The position numbers were made by a program, and so were the translations under genes. Positions 43,829-52,397 of a DNA stretch of 64,000 bases are shown piece by piece. Where the stretch lies: contig NZ_JAVIZX010000001.1 of the NCBI RefSeq assembly GCF_031453675.1, positions 744,001 through 808,000 of the forward strand. Direction: 5' to 3'. Every line of letters begins with the position of its first letter. The first letter of the stretch is position 1. The notes under the pieces are model-generated. The model worked only from the letters and a program-made list of their open reading frames with translations, searched no databases and was not told the DNA's origin. The stretch is from Paracidovorax wautersii. GTDB lineage: Bacteria; Pseudomonadota; Gammaproteobacteria; Burkholderiales; Burkholderiaceae_C.

Positions 43829-44995
43829 ATGACGCCACCTGCTTCGCCCCGCCACCCCTGGCCCGCCCTCTCCCGCCCCGCACGCCCCATGGCGGTTGCC
43901 ATGGCCGCCGTGGTCACCGGCATGCTGCTGGGCGGGTGTGCCGCCACGCGCGACTCGGCCGCCTACTACTGGCAGTCCGTGCGCGGGCACCTGCAGCTGA
44001 TGCAGGCCGCCCAGCCCATCGACGACTGGATCGGCCGGCCGGACACGGCCGAGCCGCTGCGCCAGCGCCTGCGGCTCGCCCAGGAAGCCCGCCGGTTCGC
44101 CAGCGCAGAGCTGGCCCTGCCCGACAACGCCAGCTACCGCCGCTATGCCGACCTGGGCCGCCGGGCCGCGGTATTCAACGTGGTGGCGGCCGGGCCTTAT
44201 TCGCTCACCCTGCACACCTGGTGCTTCCCCGTCACGGGCTGCATCGGCTACCGCGGCTACTTCGCCGAGGCGGACGCCCAGGCCGAGGCCGCGCGGCTGG
44301 CGCAGCAGCAGGGGCTGGAGGTGGCGGTGTACGGCGTGCCCGCCTACTCCACGCTGGGCTACACCAACTGGCTGGGCGGCGATCCGCTGCTCAACACCTT
44401 CATCGCCTGGCCCGAGGGCGAGTTCGTGCGGCTGCTGTTCCATGAGCTGGCCCACCAGGTGGTCTACGCCCAGGGCGACACGCTGTTCAACGAATCCTTC
44501 GCCACCGCCGTGGAGCGGCTGGGGGTGGAGCGCTGGCTGGCCGAGAAATCCACGCCGCAGGCGCGCGCCGACTTCGCCGCCAGCGAGGCGCGCCGCGCCG
44601 CCTTCCGCGCCCTGACGCGCGACACCCGGGAGCGGCTGCGCGCCATTTATGAAACAAATCAGCCTCCAGCGCAATCACAGCAATCGCTGGCAGCTATGAA
44701 ATCTGAAGCAATGCAGCAATTCCGCGACCGCTACGCCGCCCTGCGCGCGCAGTGGCTGGCCGCGCAGGCCACGCCCCAGCAGCTGACCGGGCTGGACCGC
44801 TGGGTGCACGAGGCCAACAACGCCAGCTTCGGCGCCCAGGCCGCCTACGACGATCTGGTGCCGGCCTTCACCGCGCTGTACGAGCGCGAGGGCCGCGACT
44901 TCCCCCGCTTCTACGAGGCCGTGCGCGCCCTCAGCCGCCTGCCGCAGGCTGCACGCCACGCCGCACTGCAGGCCCTGGCTCCAAGCCCCGCCTGA
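43829..44995 (+). CDS. Lipoprotein zinc aminopeptidase
   Basis: This 388-residue protein has a lipoprotein signal ending in the lipobox LLGGC (Cys37), so it should be anchored in a membrane. It carries an HExxH zinc-protease motif (FHELAHQVVY, His205-Glu206 and His209) with a downstream NESFATAVE, the usual third-ligand region of the putative bacterial aminopeptidase family (PF10023-like). The segment FNVVAAGPYSLTLHTWCFPVTGCIGYRGYF, here by its parts VVAAGPYSL and CIGYRGYF, is typical of the family. Residues about 274-295 are coded by an in-frame family 1 repeat in reverse orientation. The true substrate is unknown. Confidence 0.85.
   Translation: MTPPASPRHPWPALSRPARPMAVAMAAVVTGMLLGGCAATRDSAAYYWQSVRGHLQLMQAAQPIDDWIGRPDTAEPLRQRLRLAQEARRFASAELALPDNASYRRYADLGRRAAVFNVVAAGPYSLTLHTWCFPVTGCIGYRGYFAEADAQAEAARLAQQQGLEVAVYGVPAYSTLGYTNWLGGDPLLNTFIAWPEGEFVRLLFHELAHQVVYAQGDTLFNESFATAVERLGVERWLAEKSTPQARADFAASEARRAAFRALTRDTRERLRAIYETNQPPAQSQQSLAAMKSEAMQQFRDRYAALRAQWLAAQATPQQLTGLDRWVHEANNASFGAQAAYDDLVPAFTALYEREGRDFPRFYEAVRALSRLPQAARHAALQALAPSPA
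44648..44712 (-). repeat. Dispersed repeat, family 1, inside the aminopeptidase gene
   Basis: On the minus strand the segment reads TTTCATAGCTGCCAGCGATT, GCTGTGATT, GCGCTGGAGGCTGATTTG and TTTCAT, aligning with the reference copy at 36030-36090. On the plus strand it codes in frame for about NQPPAQSQQSLAAMKSEA, a polar low-complexity insert with lower GC than its surroundings. Confidence 0.75.
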
Positions 44996-45036
44996 GCGCG
45001 CTTATCTTCTTTTTGCCATCCAGCCGGAGATCGCCT

Positions 45037-45363
45037 TTGCCCGACATCCACATCCACCGCCCGCACCAGCTCGGCCTGCCGCAGGCCCGCCTGGCCGCCC
45101 GCCGCTGGGCCGACAAGGCCCGCGACAAATTCGACATGGAATGCACCTACGTCGAGGCGCCGGCACCTGGCGACGGTGGCGAGGCGGCCGCGCCGGACAC
45201 GCTGCACTTCCAGCGCCCCGGCATGCAGGGCACGCTGCAGGTGGCGGCGGACGGCTTCGAACTGCAGGCGGAGCTGGGCTTTCTGTTCTCGGCGTTCAAG
45301 GAGCGCATCGAGCAGGAACTGCAGGCGCAGTTCGACAAACTGCTGCTGCAACCCGCGGGCTGA
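45037..45363 (+). CDS. Polyhydroxyalkanoic acid system family protein
   Basis: This 108-residue protein begins at TTG 45037 with a GGAGA ribosome site, giving MPDIHIHRPHQLGLPQAR. The pattern HxHxLGxxxAR near the start, the central TLHFQRPGMQGTLQVAADGF and the C-terminal LGFLFSAFKERIEQELQAQFD are typical of the PHA-granule-associated or regulatory family that I know from PHA-producing bacteria. There is no signal peptide. No PHA synthase gene is in the window. An ATG start is not available in frame, which supports the TTG choice. Confidence 0.8.
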   Translation: MPDIHIHRPHQLGLPQARLAARRWADKARDKFDMECTYVEAPAPGDGGEAAAPDTLHFQRPGMQGTLQVAADGFELQAELGFLFSAFKERIEQELQAQFDKLLLQPAG

Positions 45364-45422
45364 CCGGGCCAGCGCCCGGGCGCGACGGACGCAGCATCGG
45401 TGCGCCCCGGAGGGCGCTCCGC

Positions 45423-45677
45423 TCAGCGCAGCGATTCGATCAGGTCGATGTACTGCTGCTGTGCGGCCTCGGCCCCCGTGCCCTTGAGCTTTTCCCAGGC
45501 ATCCCACTTCGCGCGGCCGACCACGTCGGAAAAGCTGGGCTTCTTCTCGGTGTTGTCACCCGCCGTGGCCTGCTTGTACAGGGCGTAGATCTTCAGCAGC
45601 GTGGGGTTGTCGGGGCGTTCGCTGAGGTTCTTGGAGTTGGCAACGGCCGCTTCGAAGGCGGCATTCAGATCGGACAT
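45423..45677 (-). CDS. Acyl-CoA-binding protein
   Basis: This 84-residue protein matches the acyl-CoA-binding fold: LNAAFEAAVANSKNL, LLKIYALYKQATAGDN (the Tyr-Lys pair that binds CoA), and KWDAWEKLKGTGAEAAQQQYI. It carries long-chain acyl-CoA in the cytosol. The start at 45677 (MSDLNAAFE) follows a GGAGA ribosome site. The family is common in eukaryotes and present in some beta-proteobacteria. It lies between the PHA-system protein and a chemoreceptor. Confidence 0.93.
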   Translation of the reverse strand: MSDLNAAFEAAVANSKNLSERPDNPTLLKIYALYKQATAGDNTEKKPSFSDVVGRAKWDAWEKLKGTGAEAAQQQYIDLIESLR

Positions 45678-45737
45678 GGGACGGTCTCCTGCTAATGAAG
45701 CGCCCATCTTACGGCCCTTTCGAACGACCGTGCTTTT

Positions 45738-47540
45738 TTAGAAGGTTTCCCAGTCCGCCTCGTTGCTGGACCGCGCCGGACCACGTGGGGCCGCAGGGGG
45801 CGGCAGTGCCGGCCCGGCCGCGGCAGCAGAGCGCGAAGCCACCGCTGCCGCCGGCGCAGGGCCGGCCACCCGCGCAGACGGCGGCGCCGGCACCCGCGGG
45901 GCCGGCGGAACGGGCACCGGACGGGCAGCCGCCGGGGCCGCGACGGGGCGCACCTCGTCATAGGCCGCCGCTGCGCCATCCCCCGCCAGCCGGAACACGG
46001 CCGTGGCCCGCACCAGGGCCTGGGCCTGGCTGCTGAGGCTGCTGGCGGCGGCGGCCATCTCCTCGACCAGGGCGGCGTTCTGCTGCGTGGCCTGGTCCAC
46101 ATGGGTGATGGCCTCGCTGATCTGGTCCACGCCCGCGCTCTGCTCTGCGCTGGCCGCGCTGATCTCGCCCATGAGGTCCGTCGCGCGCCGGATGGAGCCC
46201 ACCACCTCGGCCATGGTCTTGCCGGCCTGCTCGACCAGGGCGCTGCCGCGGTCCACGCGGCCCACGCTGGCCGTGATCAGCCCCTTGATCTCCTTGGCCG
46301 CCTCGGCGCTGCGGCTGGCCAGGCTGCGCACCTCGGACGCCACCACGGCGAAGCCGCGGCCCTGCTCGCCCGCCCGGGCCGCCTCCACCGCGGCATTGAG
46401 CGCCAGGATGTTGGTCTGGAAGGCGATGCTGTCGATCACGCCAATGATCTCGCTGATGCGGCCGCTGCTGTCCTGGATGCCGCGCATGGTCTCCACCACC
46501 TCGGCCACCTCGGCGCCGCCGCGCTCGGCGACGGACGAGGCCGTCTGTGCCAGTTCGTTGGCGCGGCGGGCGCTGTCGGCGTTCTGCCGCACGGTCGAGC
46601 CGAGCTGCTCCATGGAGGCAGCCGTCTGCTGCAGGGCCGAGGCCTGCCGCTCGGTGCGGGCGGACAGGTCGTGGTTGCCGGCGTCGATCTCGCTGCTGGC
46701 GCCGGACACGCTCTGTGCGCTGTCGCGCACCGTCTGCACCACGGCCGCCAGGCGGCTGCTCATGCTCCCCAGTCCTGCCATGATGCTGCGCTCATCGCCG
46801 GACCGCAGCGGAATCTCGGTGGCCAGGTCACCGCCGGCCACCGCCAGCGTGACGCGCTTGAGGTCGGACGGGTCACCGCCCAGGTCGCGCACCACCGAAC
46901 GCAGATAGAGGGCCAGCCCGAGCAGCCCCGCGGCGACGATGAGCATGCCGCCCAGCGCCAGCGCGCGGTCGGTCGCCGCCAGCTCCTTGATCTCGTTGAT
47001 GCGCGAGGACAGGCGCTCGCCCTGGCGCTCCTTCTCGGCGGCCAGCGGCGCCAGCAGCCGGTTGCGCGCGGGGATGGTCTGGTCGACGAGGAAGGCGAAG
47101 GCCTCCTCCTTGCGGCCGGCCTGGATGAGCGCCAGGTTCTGTTCGCCCACGGCCCAGAACGCCTGCATCAGGCCCGGCAGCGGGGCGAAGGCCCGGCGGC
47201 CCTCTTCGGAAATCATGTCGTCGCCCAGCCCCTTGAGCGTGGACTCCAGCAGGCGCCGCTTCTCGCCGATGTCGGCCAGCGTCTCGCCCAGCTCGGCCGG
47301 GGAGCGGGCCAGGATGGCATGCCGCAGCTGCAGCGATACCCGGGTCACGTTGAGCTCCAGCGCGGCAATGCGCTGCAACTGCGGCACGTTGGTGGCGCGC
47401 ACCACCTCGGCGTCGTCCCTCAGCTGGCCCATCATGACCCAGATGGTCACGGTCATGGCGGCCAGCAGCGTGAGGATGCCGCCGTTGATCAGCACGAGAC
47501 GGCGCGCGAGCGTCCGAGCTCCGGGAGTACGAGTCTGCAT
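45738..47540 (-). CDS. Methyl-accepting chemotaxis protein with C-terminal DWETF
   Basis: This 600-residue receptor has a first transmembrane helix (about residues 17-36), a periplasmic four-helix-type domain (about 38-190) with [18 protein letters not shown], a second helix (about 197-215), HAMP and a signalling domain with the conserved hairpin tip ([20 protein letters not shown]). The Pro/Ala-rich tail ends in DWETF at 596-600, nearly identical to the NWETF/NWESF pentapeptide that tethers CheR and CheB in enteric receptors. This implies methylation by docking CheR. ATG 47540 has a strong ribosome site (AGGAGGG). Confidence 0.93.
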   Translation of the reverse strand: MQTRTPGARTLARRLVLINGGILTLLAAMTVTIWVMMGQLRDDAEVVRATNVPQLQRIAALELNVTRVSLQLRHAILARSPAELGETLADIGEKRRLLESTLKGLGDDMISEEGRRAFAPLPGLMQAFWAVGEQNLALIQAGRKEEAFAFLVDQTIPARNRLLAPLAAEKERQGERLSSRINEIKELAATDRALALGGMLIVAAGLLGLALYLRSVVRDLGGDPSDLKRVTLAVAGGDLATEIPLRSGDERSIMAGLGSMSSRLAAVVQTVRDSAQSVSGASSEIDAGNHDLSARTERQASALQQTAASMEQLGSTVRQNADSARRANELAQTASSVAERGGAEVAEVVETMRGIQDSSGRISEIIGVIDSIAFQTNILALNAAVEAARAGEQGRGFAVVASEVRSLASRSAEAAKEIKGLITASVGRVDRGSALVEQAGKTMAEVVGSIRRATDLMGEISAASAEQSAGVDQISEAITHVDQATQQNAALVEEMAAAASSLSSQAQALVRATAVFRLAGDGAAAAYDEVRPVAAPAAARPVPVPPAPRVPAPPSARVAGPAPAAAVASRSAAAAGPALPPPAAPRGPARSSNEADWETF

Positions 47541-48181
47541 GAACCCTCCTGCCATTGAAATTGTTCGAGAACGCGTGCCGCGGTCTGCTGGACTGCGGCA
47601 CGCGCAAGACCCTGTGCGGCTGGCCACCGCATGTAACGCATTGTTCTGTGGCTGGAAGAAAAACGCCAGTCCCGCGTGCGACCTGCGAAAAACATGCCAC
47701 GGAAGCCCTGCGGTAGACAGAGCTGCAAGGCGGGGGTCAGGTGGGTGAGCGGCGGCTTTTGCGTAGGCGGCTGCCGCCGGCTGAGGGGGCGGACCGATCC
47801 GGGCGCCGGAAGGCGGCGGCGCGGTGGTCACACAGTGCCCCAAGAATTACGTATAGCCCCGCTGCGCGGGCGGGGCGGATTCGGAATGCAGAGCGGACGG
47901 CAGAGCGGGCCCTGCGGCGGAATGCGGGCCTCCGCGTGCGCGGCAGAGCGGAAGGGGCCAGCGGGGCGATTCACGGCACCGCACCGCACGGCACGGCGTT
48001 GCCGATGGGCTCTGGCTGTCCGAGCTCAAACTTCCTAGAGCGCTTCAAAAAGAAGAGCGGCTTGCGCTTGCCCCGTCATCAACTCAAGGTCTTTTACCCC
48101 TCAATTCAAGACAGAGAAAGCGCAAGCCGCTCCTGTTTTAGAAGCAGCACGCCCGCAGAGCCTGCCGCCGCGCCGCGGCCG
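47541..48181. other. 641-bp region without a gene, containing a large inverted repeat
   Basis: Between the chemoreceptor start and the M20 gene end I find no supported gene. Short frames here are GC-skewed and lack ribosome sites. The only notable structure is the inverted repeat at 48055-48132. The start-proximal part (47541-47700) probably holds the chemoreceptor promoter, which I cannot point to. Confidence 0.5.
48055..48132. repeat. 15-bp inverted repeat, arms related to repeat family 1
   Basis: GAGCGGCTTGCGCTT (48055-48069) and AAGCGCAAGCCGCTC (48118-48132) are perfect inverted arms separated by 48 bp. The right arm plus CCTGTTTT resembles the arm AAGCGCAAGTCGCTCC at 18645-18661. It may be a composite of two family 1 relatives or a terminator-like structure for the M20 gene ending at 48182. 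Confidence 0.65.
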
Positions 48182-49396
48182 TCAGGCGGCCTGGGCGCCC
48201 CTGGAGGCCAGCCAGTCCTGGGCCAGCCGCACCCAGTAGGTGGCGCCCAGGGGGATCAGGTCGTCGTTGAAGTCGTAGCTGGGGTTGTGCAGCGTGCAGG
48301 GGCCGCCGCCGTGGCCCATGGCGCGGTGGTCGCCGTCGCCGTTGGCGATGAAGCAGTACGCGCCCGGCTTGGCCTGCAGCATGAAGGCGAAGTCTTCGGC
48401 GCCCATGGTGGGCTCCTGCGGCACCACGTTCTCTTCGCCCACGATGCTCTGCATGATCTTGCGGGCGAACTCGGCCTCGGCCGGCGAGTTGACGGTGGGC
48501 GGGTAGTTGCGCACGAACTCGAACTCGCACGTTGCGTCGTGCGCGGCGCAGGTGTGCTCGGCCACCTGCTTCATGCGGCGCTCGATCATGTCCAGCACCT
48601 CGATGCTGAAGGTGCGCACCGTGCCCTGCAGTTCGCAGCTGTCGGGCACCACGTTGGTGGCCTCGCCCGTGTGGATCATCGTCACCGAGATCACGCCCGC
48701 ATCCACCGGCTTCTTGTTGCGGCTGATGATGTTCTGGAAAGCCTGCACCATCAGGCAGGCCACGGGCACGGGGTCGATGCCCATGTGCGGCATGGCGGCG
48801 TGGCTGCCCTTGCCGCGGACGGTGATCTTGAACTCGTTGCTGGACGCCATCACCGGGCCGGGGCTCACGGCGAACTGGCCGGCCTTCATGCCGGGCCAGT
48901 TGTGCATGCCGAACACGGCCTGCATGGGGAACTGCTCGAACAGGCCGTCCTCGATCATCACGCGCGCGCCGCCGCCGCCTTCTTCGGCCGGCTGGAAGAT
49001 CAGGTAGACCGTGCCGTCGAAGTCGCGGTGCTTGGCGAAGTGCTGCGCCGCGGCCAGCAGCATGGCCGTGTGGCCATCGTGGCCGCAGGCGTGCATCTTG
49101 CCGGCGTGCTTGCTGGCGTGCTCGAAGGTGTTGAACTCGGTGATGGGCAGCGCGTCGATGTCGGCGCGCAGGCCGATGGCATGGCCGCTGGCACCGCCGT
49201 CGCGACCGTGCACGATGCCCACCACGCCGGTCTTGCCCAGGCCGCGGTGGATCGGGATGCCCCATTCGGTCAGCTTGCCGGCCACCACGTCTGCGGTGCG
49301 CACTTCTTCGAAGCACAGTTCCGGGTGCGCGTGGATGTCGCGCCGGACAGCGGCGATCGCCGCGGCTTCGGTCACGATGGAGTCGATGATTTTCAT
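48182..49396 (-). CDS. M20-family amidohydrolase (hippurate hydrolase/aminoacylase-like)
   Basis: This 404-residue zinc enzyme of the M20D branch hydrolyses N-acyl amino acids. Motifs are RRDIHAHPELCFEE, LRADIDALPI, the metal-binding MHACGHDGHTA, FQPAEEGGGGARVMI, GMHNWPGMKAGQF and the C-terminal GAEDFAFML with HNPSYDFND. The CGHDGH cysteine is the bridging residue typical of hippuricase-type enzymes, not of ArgE. The length is normal. It is divergent from the argE-like gene with a 98-bp gap. Confidence 0.92.
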   Translation of the reverse strand: MKIIDSIVTEAAAIAAVRRDIHAHPELCFEEVRTADVVAGKLTEWGIPIHRGLGKTGVVGIVHGRDGGASGHAIGLRADIDALPITEFNTFEHASKHAGKMHACGHDGHTAMLLAAAQHFAKHRDFDGTVYLIFQPAEEGGGGARVMIEDGLFEQFPMQAVFGMHNWPGMKAGQFAVSPGPVMASSNEFKITVRGKGSHAAMPHMGIDPVPVACLMVQAFQNIISRNKKPVDAGVISVTMIHTGEATNVVPDSCELQGTVRTFSIEVLDMIERRMKQVAEHTCAAHDATCEFEFVRNYPPTVNSPAEAEFARKIMQSIVGEENVVPQEPTMGAEDFAFMLQAKPGAYCFIANGDGDHRAMGHGGGPCTLHNPSYDFNDDLIPLGATYWVRLAQDWLASRGAQAA

Positions 49397-49494
49397 ATGC
49401 TATGTTCCTTGCAGCAAAGGCGGGGGCTGTCGGTGGGGCAGTCTAGCCCGCACCTCCGTTCCCTGCCATTCGGGGTTATTCGCCCCGCACCACG

Positions 49495-50664
49495 ATGATC
49501 TCCGACCACGCCCTCGCACTGGCCCAGTCCCTGGTCCGCATGAACACGGTGAGCCAGAATTCGAACCTGGAACTCATCGACTTCATCCAGCAGCAACTGG
49601 CGCGCCTGGGCGTGAAGAGCCGGCTGACCTACAACGCCAGCAAGACCAAGGCCAATCTGTTCGCGACGCTGGGCGAAGGCAAGCCGGCTGGCGTCATCCT
49701 CTCGGGCCACACCGACACGGTGCCGTGGGACGGCCAGGACTGGACGGTGGACCCGTTGAGCGCCTTGGTGCAAGAAGGGCCGGAAGGCCCGAGCCTGTAC
49801 GGCCGCGGCAGCGCCGACATGAAGGCCTTCATCGCCATCGCCCTGTCGCAGGCCGAAGCCTTCTTGAACAGCGATGCGCCCTTCGCCATCCACTACGCCT
49901 TCAGCTATGACGAAGAGGTGGGCTGCTTCGGTGCCAAGGAGCTCATTGCCGACCTGAAGGACGCGGGCATCCGCCCGTTGGCCTGCATCGTGGGCGAGCC
50001 GACCCGCATGGTGCCGGCCATCGCGCACAAGGGCGTGTACCGCTACAAGTGCTGCGTGCGCGGCAAGGAGGCGCATTCGTCGCTCACGCCGCATTCGGTG
50101 AACGCCATCGAGATGGCCGCACGCGTGGTGGGCCGGGTGCGCGACATGGCCGAGGGCTTCGAGCGCGAGGAGCCCCGCTTCGAGGGTTTCGACGTGCCCT
50201 TCTCCACCGCCAGCGTGGGCCAGTTCCACGGCGGCATCGCCGACAACGTGGTGCCGCGCGATGCGGAGTTCCGCTACGAATTCCGCGACCTGCCCACGGC
50301 CGATGCCGCGCAGATGCAGAGCCAGGTGGTGGCGTACGCCCGGTCGCTGGAGCCCGCCATGCAGAAGGTCGCGCCGCAGACGGGTTTCTCGTTCGAGACG
50401 ATCTGCGAGATTCCGAGCTTTCTGGGCAGCAAGGACGACGCCGTGACGCGGCTGGCGCAGCGGCTGGCCCACGAGGCCGGCACCACGCTGGTGGCCTTCG
50501 GCACCGAGGCCGGGCTGTTCAAGAACGCCGGCATTCCCACCGTGGTGTGCGGCCCCGGCAGCATCCAGCAGGCGCACCAGCCGGACGAATACGTGAGCCT
50601 GGACCAGCTGGCCCGCTGCGAGGCCTTCATGCGCGGGCTGGCCGGCACGCGCACGCTGGACTGA
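49495..50664 (+). CDS. argE: Acetylornithine deacetylase
   Basis: This 389-residue M20A enzyme removes the acetyl group from N-acetylornithine in arginine synthesis. The motifs are LSGHTDTVPWDGQDW, YGRGSADMKAFIAIAL, SYDEEVGCFGAKELI (catalytic Glu pair), CIVGEPTRM and KGVYRYKCCVRGKEAHSS (dimerisation-domain loop). The ending FKNAGIPTVVCGPGSIQQAHQPDEY holds the last zinc-ligand His. These fit ArgE better than DapE. Many Burkholderiales make arginine through ArgJ, so this could instead act on related N-acyl substrates. Confidence 0.88.
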   Translation: MISDHALALAQSLVRMNTVSQNSNLELIDFIQQQLARLGVKSRLTYNASKTKANLFATLGEGKPAGVILSGHTDTVPWDGQDWTVDPLSALVQEGPEGPSLYGRGSADMKAFIAIALSQAEAFLNSDAPFAIHYAFSYDEEVGCFGAKELIADLKDAGIRPLACIVGEPTRMVPAIAHKGVYRYKCCVRGKEAHSSLTPHSVNAIEMAARVVGRVRDMAEGFEREEPRFEGFDVPFSTASVGQFHGGIADNVVPRDAEFRYEFRDLPTADAAQMQSQVVAYARSLEPAMQKVAPQTGFSFETICEIPSFLGSKDDAVTRLAQRLAHEAGTTLVAFGTEAGLFKNAGIPTVVCGPGSIQQAHQPDEYVSLDQLARCEAFMRGLAGTRTLD

Positions 50665-50689
50665 GCGGCGCCGCGGTGCGCGGCAGCCC

Positions 50690-50970
50690 AGCGCGGCCCT
50701 CCCGAACAACAGCCGAACCAGGGCTGCCAGTAGCGAGGGCCGCATCCCCTGCCCTCCATGCCAAGCACAGCGAGAGCGAGGAACAGCACGCCTCAATCGA
50801 AGGCTTGCGCCCAGCAGCCGCCCCTCGTCGCAGGCCTTTGAAACCGGCGCGGCCCATTCCAGCGACAGCCAAGCAAGGGCCGCCCCGCAGCGAGGGCTGC
50901 GTCCCCCTGCCCGCGTGCGCAGCACGGCGAGAGCGGGGGGAAGGCGCGCAGCGCCTCAGGGGGGTGCTTT
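50690..50970 (-). repeat. Dispersed repeat, family 2, copy in reverse orientation
   Basis: On the minus strand, 50967 down to about 50850 reads CCCCCTGAGGCGCTGCGCGC, CTTCCCCCC, CTCTCGCC, AGGGGGACGCAGCCCTCGCT and GGGGCGGCCCTTGC, then TGGAATGGGCCGCGCC. These are the block order and spacing of 35866-36005. A weaker second copy seems to lie at 50690-50800. The 310-bp gap between argE and the binding protein has no gene. Confidence 0.6.
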
Positions 50971-50974
50971 CAGA

Positions 50975-52105
50975 TCACACCAGCACGCGCCCGTCGGCCT
51001 TGAGCATCGACATCTCGACGAAGCGCGAGCCGGAATGGTTGTTGCCGCTGAACGCCAGTTGGAAGCCCGACACCTGCGGTCCGACCGACTCCAGTCCGTT
51101 GATGAGCGCATCGCGCGATGCCTTGTCACCCGCGCGGCGCAGGCCCTCGGCGAACACGCGGGCCGCCAGGTAGCCTTCCAGGGTCGAATAGTTGGGCTTG
51201 ACGGCGCCGCCGCCCTTCTTGATGGCGTCCAGGAATTCGCGGGACACCTGCTTGGTCGTCTGGAAGGGCGACGGCATCACCTGCGACACCACCACGCCAT
51301 CGGCCTCGGCACCCAGCGCATCGGCCAGCGCCTGCGTGCCCACGAACGACAGGTTGTAGAACTTGCCGCCATAGCCGGCCTTGCGCGCAGCGCGGATGAA
51401 GGCCGCGCTGGCGGCGTACGTGGCCACCTGCAGCACGGCCTGGGGCGATGCCGCCACCAGCGTCTTGACGGCAGCCGCCACGTCTTCGGAGTTGCGCTCC
51501 ACCGTGGCCACGGCGGCGGGCTTGAGCTGGTGCTCGGCCAGGGCCTTGGTCATGCCCTCCAGTCCGGCGCGACCGTAGCTGTCGTTCTGGTGGAACACGC
51601 CGATGCGCTGCATGCCCAGGTTGACGAGCTGGCGCGCGATGACGGCCGTCTCGTCGTTGTACGAGGCACGCACGTGGAACACCAGCCGGTTGAAGGGCTG
51701 GCGCAGCGCCTCGGCCCCCGTGAAGGGCGCGAAGAACGGCAGCTTCCCCTGGGTGGCCAGCGGCAGGGCCGCCAGGCTGGTGGGCGTGCCGACATAGCCG
51801 AACAGCGCGAACACGTCGTCGGCGATGAACTTGCGCGTGTTGGCGGCGCAGCGCTCGGGGTCATAGCCGTCGTCCAGCGTGCGCAGCTCGATGGTGCGCC
51901 GGCCCTGGGCGTTGTGCTGGTCGAAATACAGCTTGGCGCCCGCCTGGAACTGCACGCCCAGCTGGGCCGCCGGGCCGGTGAGCGGAGCCGACTGGCCCAG
52001 CACCACGGTGTCGCCCTGCGCACGCGCCAGCGAGAAGCCGCCCAGTGCCGCAGCGCCCAGGCCGATCGAAAATTGTCTCCGCCCCCACATATCGTTGTCC
52101 TTCAT
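50975..52105 (-). CDS. Tat-exported ABC transporter substrate-binding protein
   Basis: This 376-residue type-1 periplasmic-binding protein has an N-terminus with a twin-arginine signal (GRRQFSIGLGAAALGGFSLA) and cleavage near ARAQG. Motifs of the branched-chain amino acid/urea binding group are LGQSAPLTGPAAQLGVQFQAG, LDDGYDPERCAANTRKFI, FGYVGTPTSLAALPLA and VFHQNDSYGRAGLEG. The family imports amino acids, amides or aromatic acids. No transporter partners adjoin it, so it may use a remote ABC system. ATG 52105 (MKDND) or 52090 (MWGRRQF) are both possible starts. Confidence 0.88.
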   Translation of the reverse strand: MKDNDMWGRRQFSIGLGAAALGGFSLARAQGDTVVLGQSAPLTGPAAQLGVQFQAGAKLYFDQHNAQGRRTIELRTLDDGYDPERCAANTRKFIADDVFALFGYVGTPTSLAALPLATQGKLPFFAPFTGAEALRQPFNRLVFHVRASYNDETAVIARQLVNLGMQRIGVFHQNDSYGRAGLEGMTKALAEHQLKPAAVATVERNSEDVAAAVKTLVAASPQAVLQVATYAASAAFIRAARKAGYGGKFYNLSFVGTQALADALGAEADGVVVSQVMPSPFQTTKQVSREFLDAIKKGGGAVKPNYSTLEGYLAARVFAEGLRRAGDKASRDALINGLESVGPQVSGFQLAFSGNNHSGSRFVEMSMLKADGRVLV

Positions 52106-52177
52106 GGTGAAATGCCCGTCTGGTGCGTCCCCTGCGGATCCAGCCACCGGCCATGGAGTGCCCCACGCGGCGCGGCG

Positions 52178-52210
52178 CGCCCTTCCGTGACATGGTCACG
52201 CGAAAGGGCG
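52178..52210. repeat. Hairpin in the divergent gap before the molybdopterin gene
   Basis: CGCCCTT-C-CGTGAC, loop ATG, GTCACG-CGA-AAGGGCG form an imperfect inverted repeat in the 292-bp gap between the binding-protein and oxidoreductase genes. It could be an operator or RNA hairpin. The rest of the gap shows nothing I can name. Confidence 0.35.
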
Positions 52211-52397
52211 GCGCGGCCCGGATGGGAGCACACCACGGTGGGTGCGGTGGCTTGCAGGAAACAGAACACCAGGGGCTTGGAAAAGGCCGTGCCACTCCCG
52301 CACAGCCAAGGCCCCGCAATGGCGATCCTCGCCGCCTGGCGGTCATCAGAGACCACAGGAGGGCGGGACCGTATTAGGGTTTGTACTTACTCAGATT

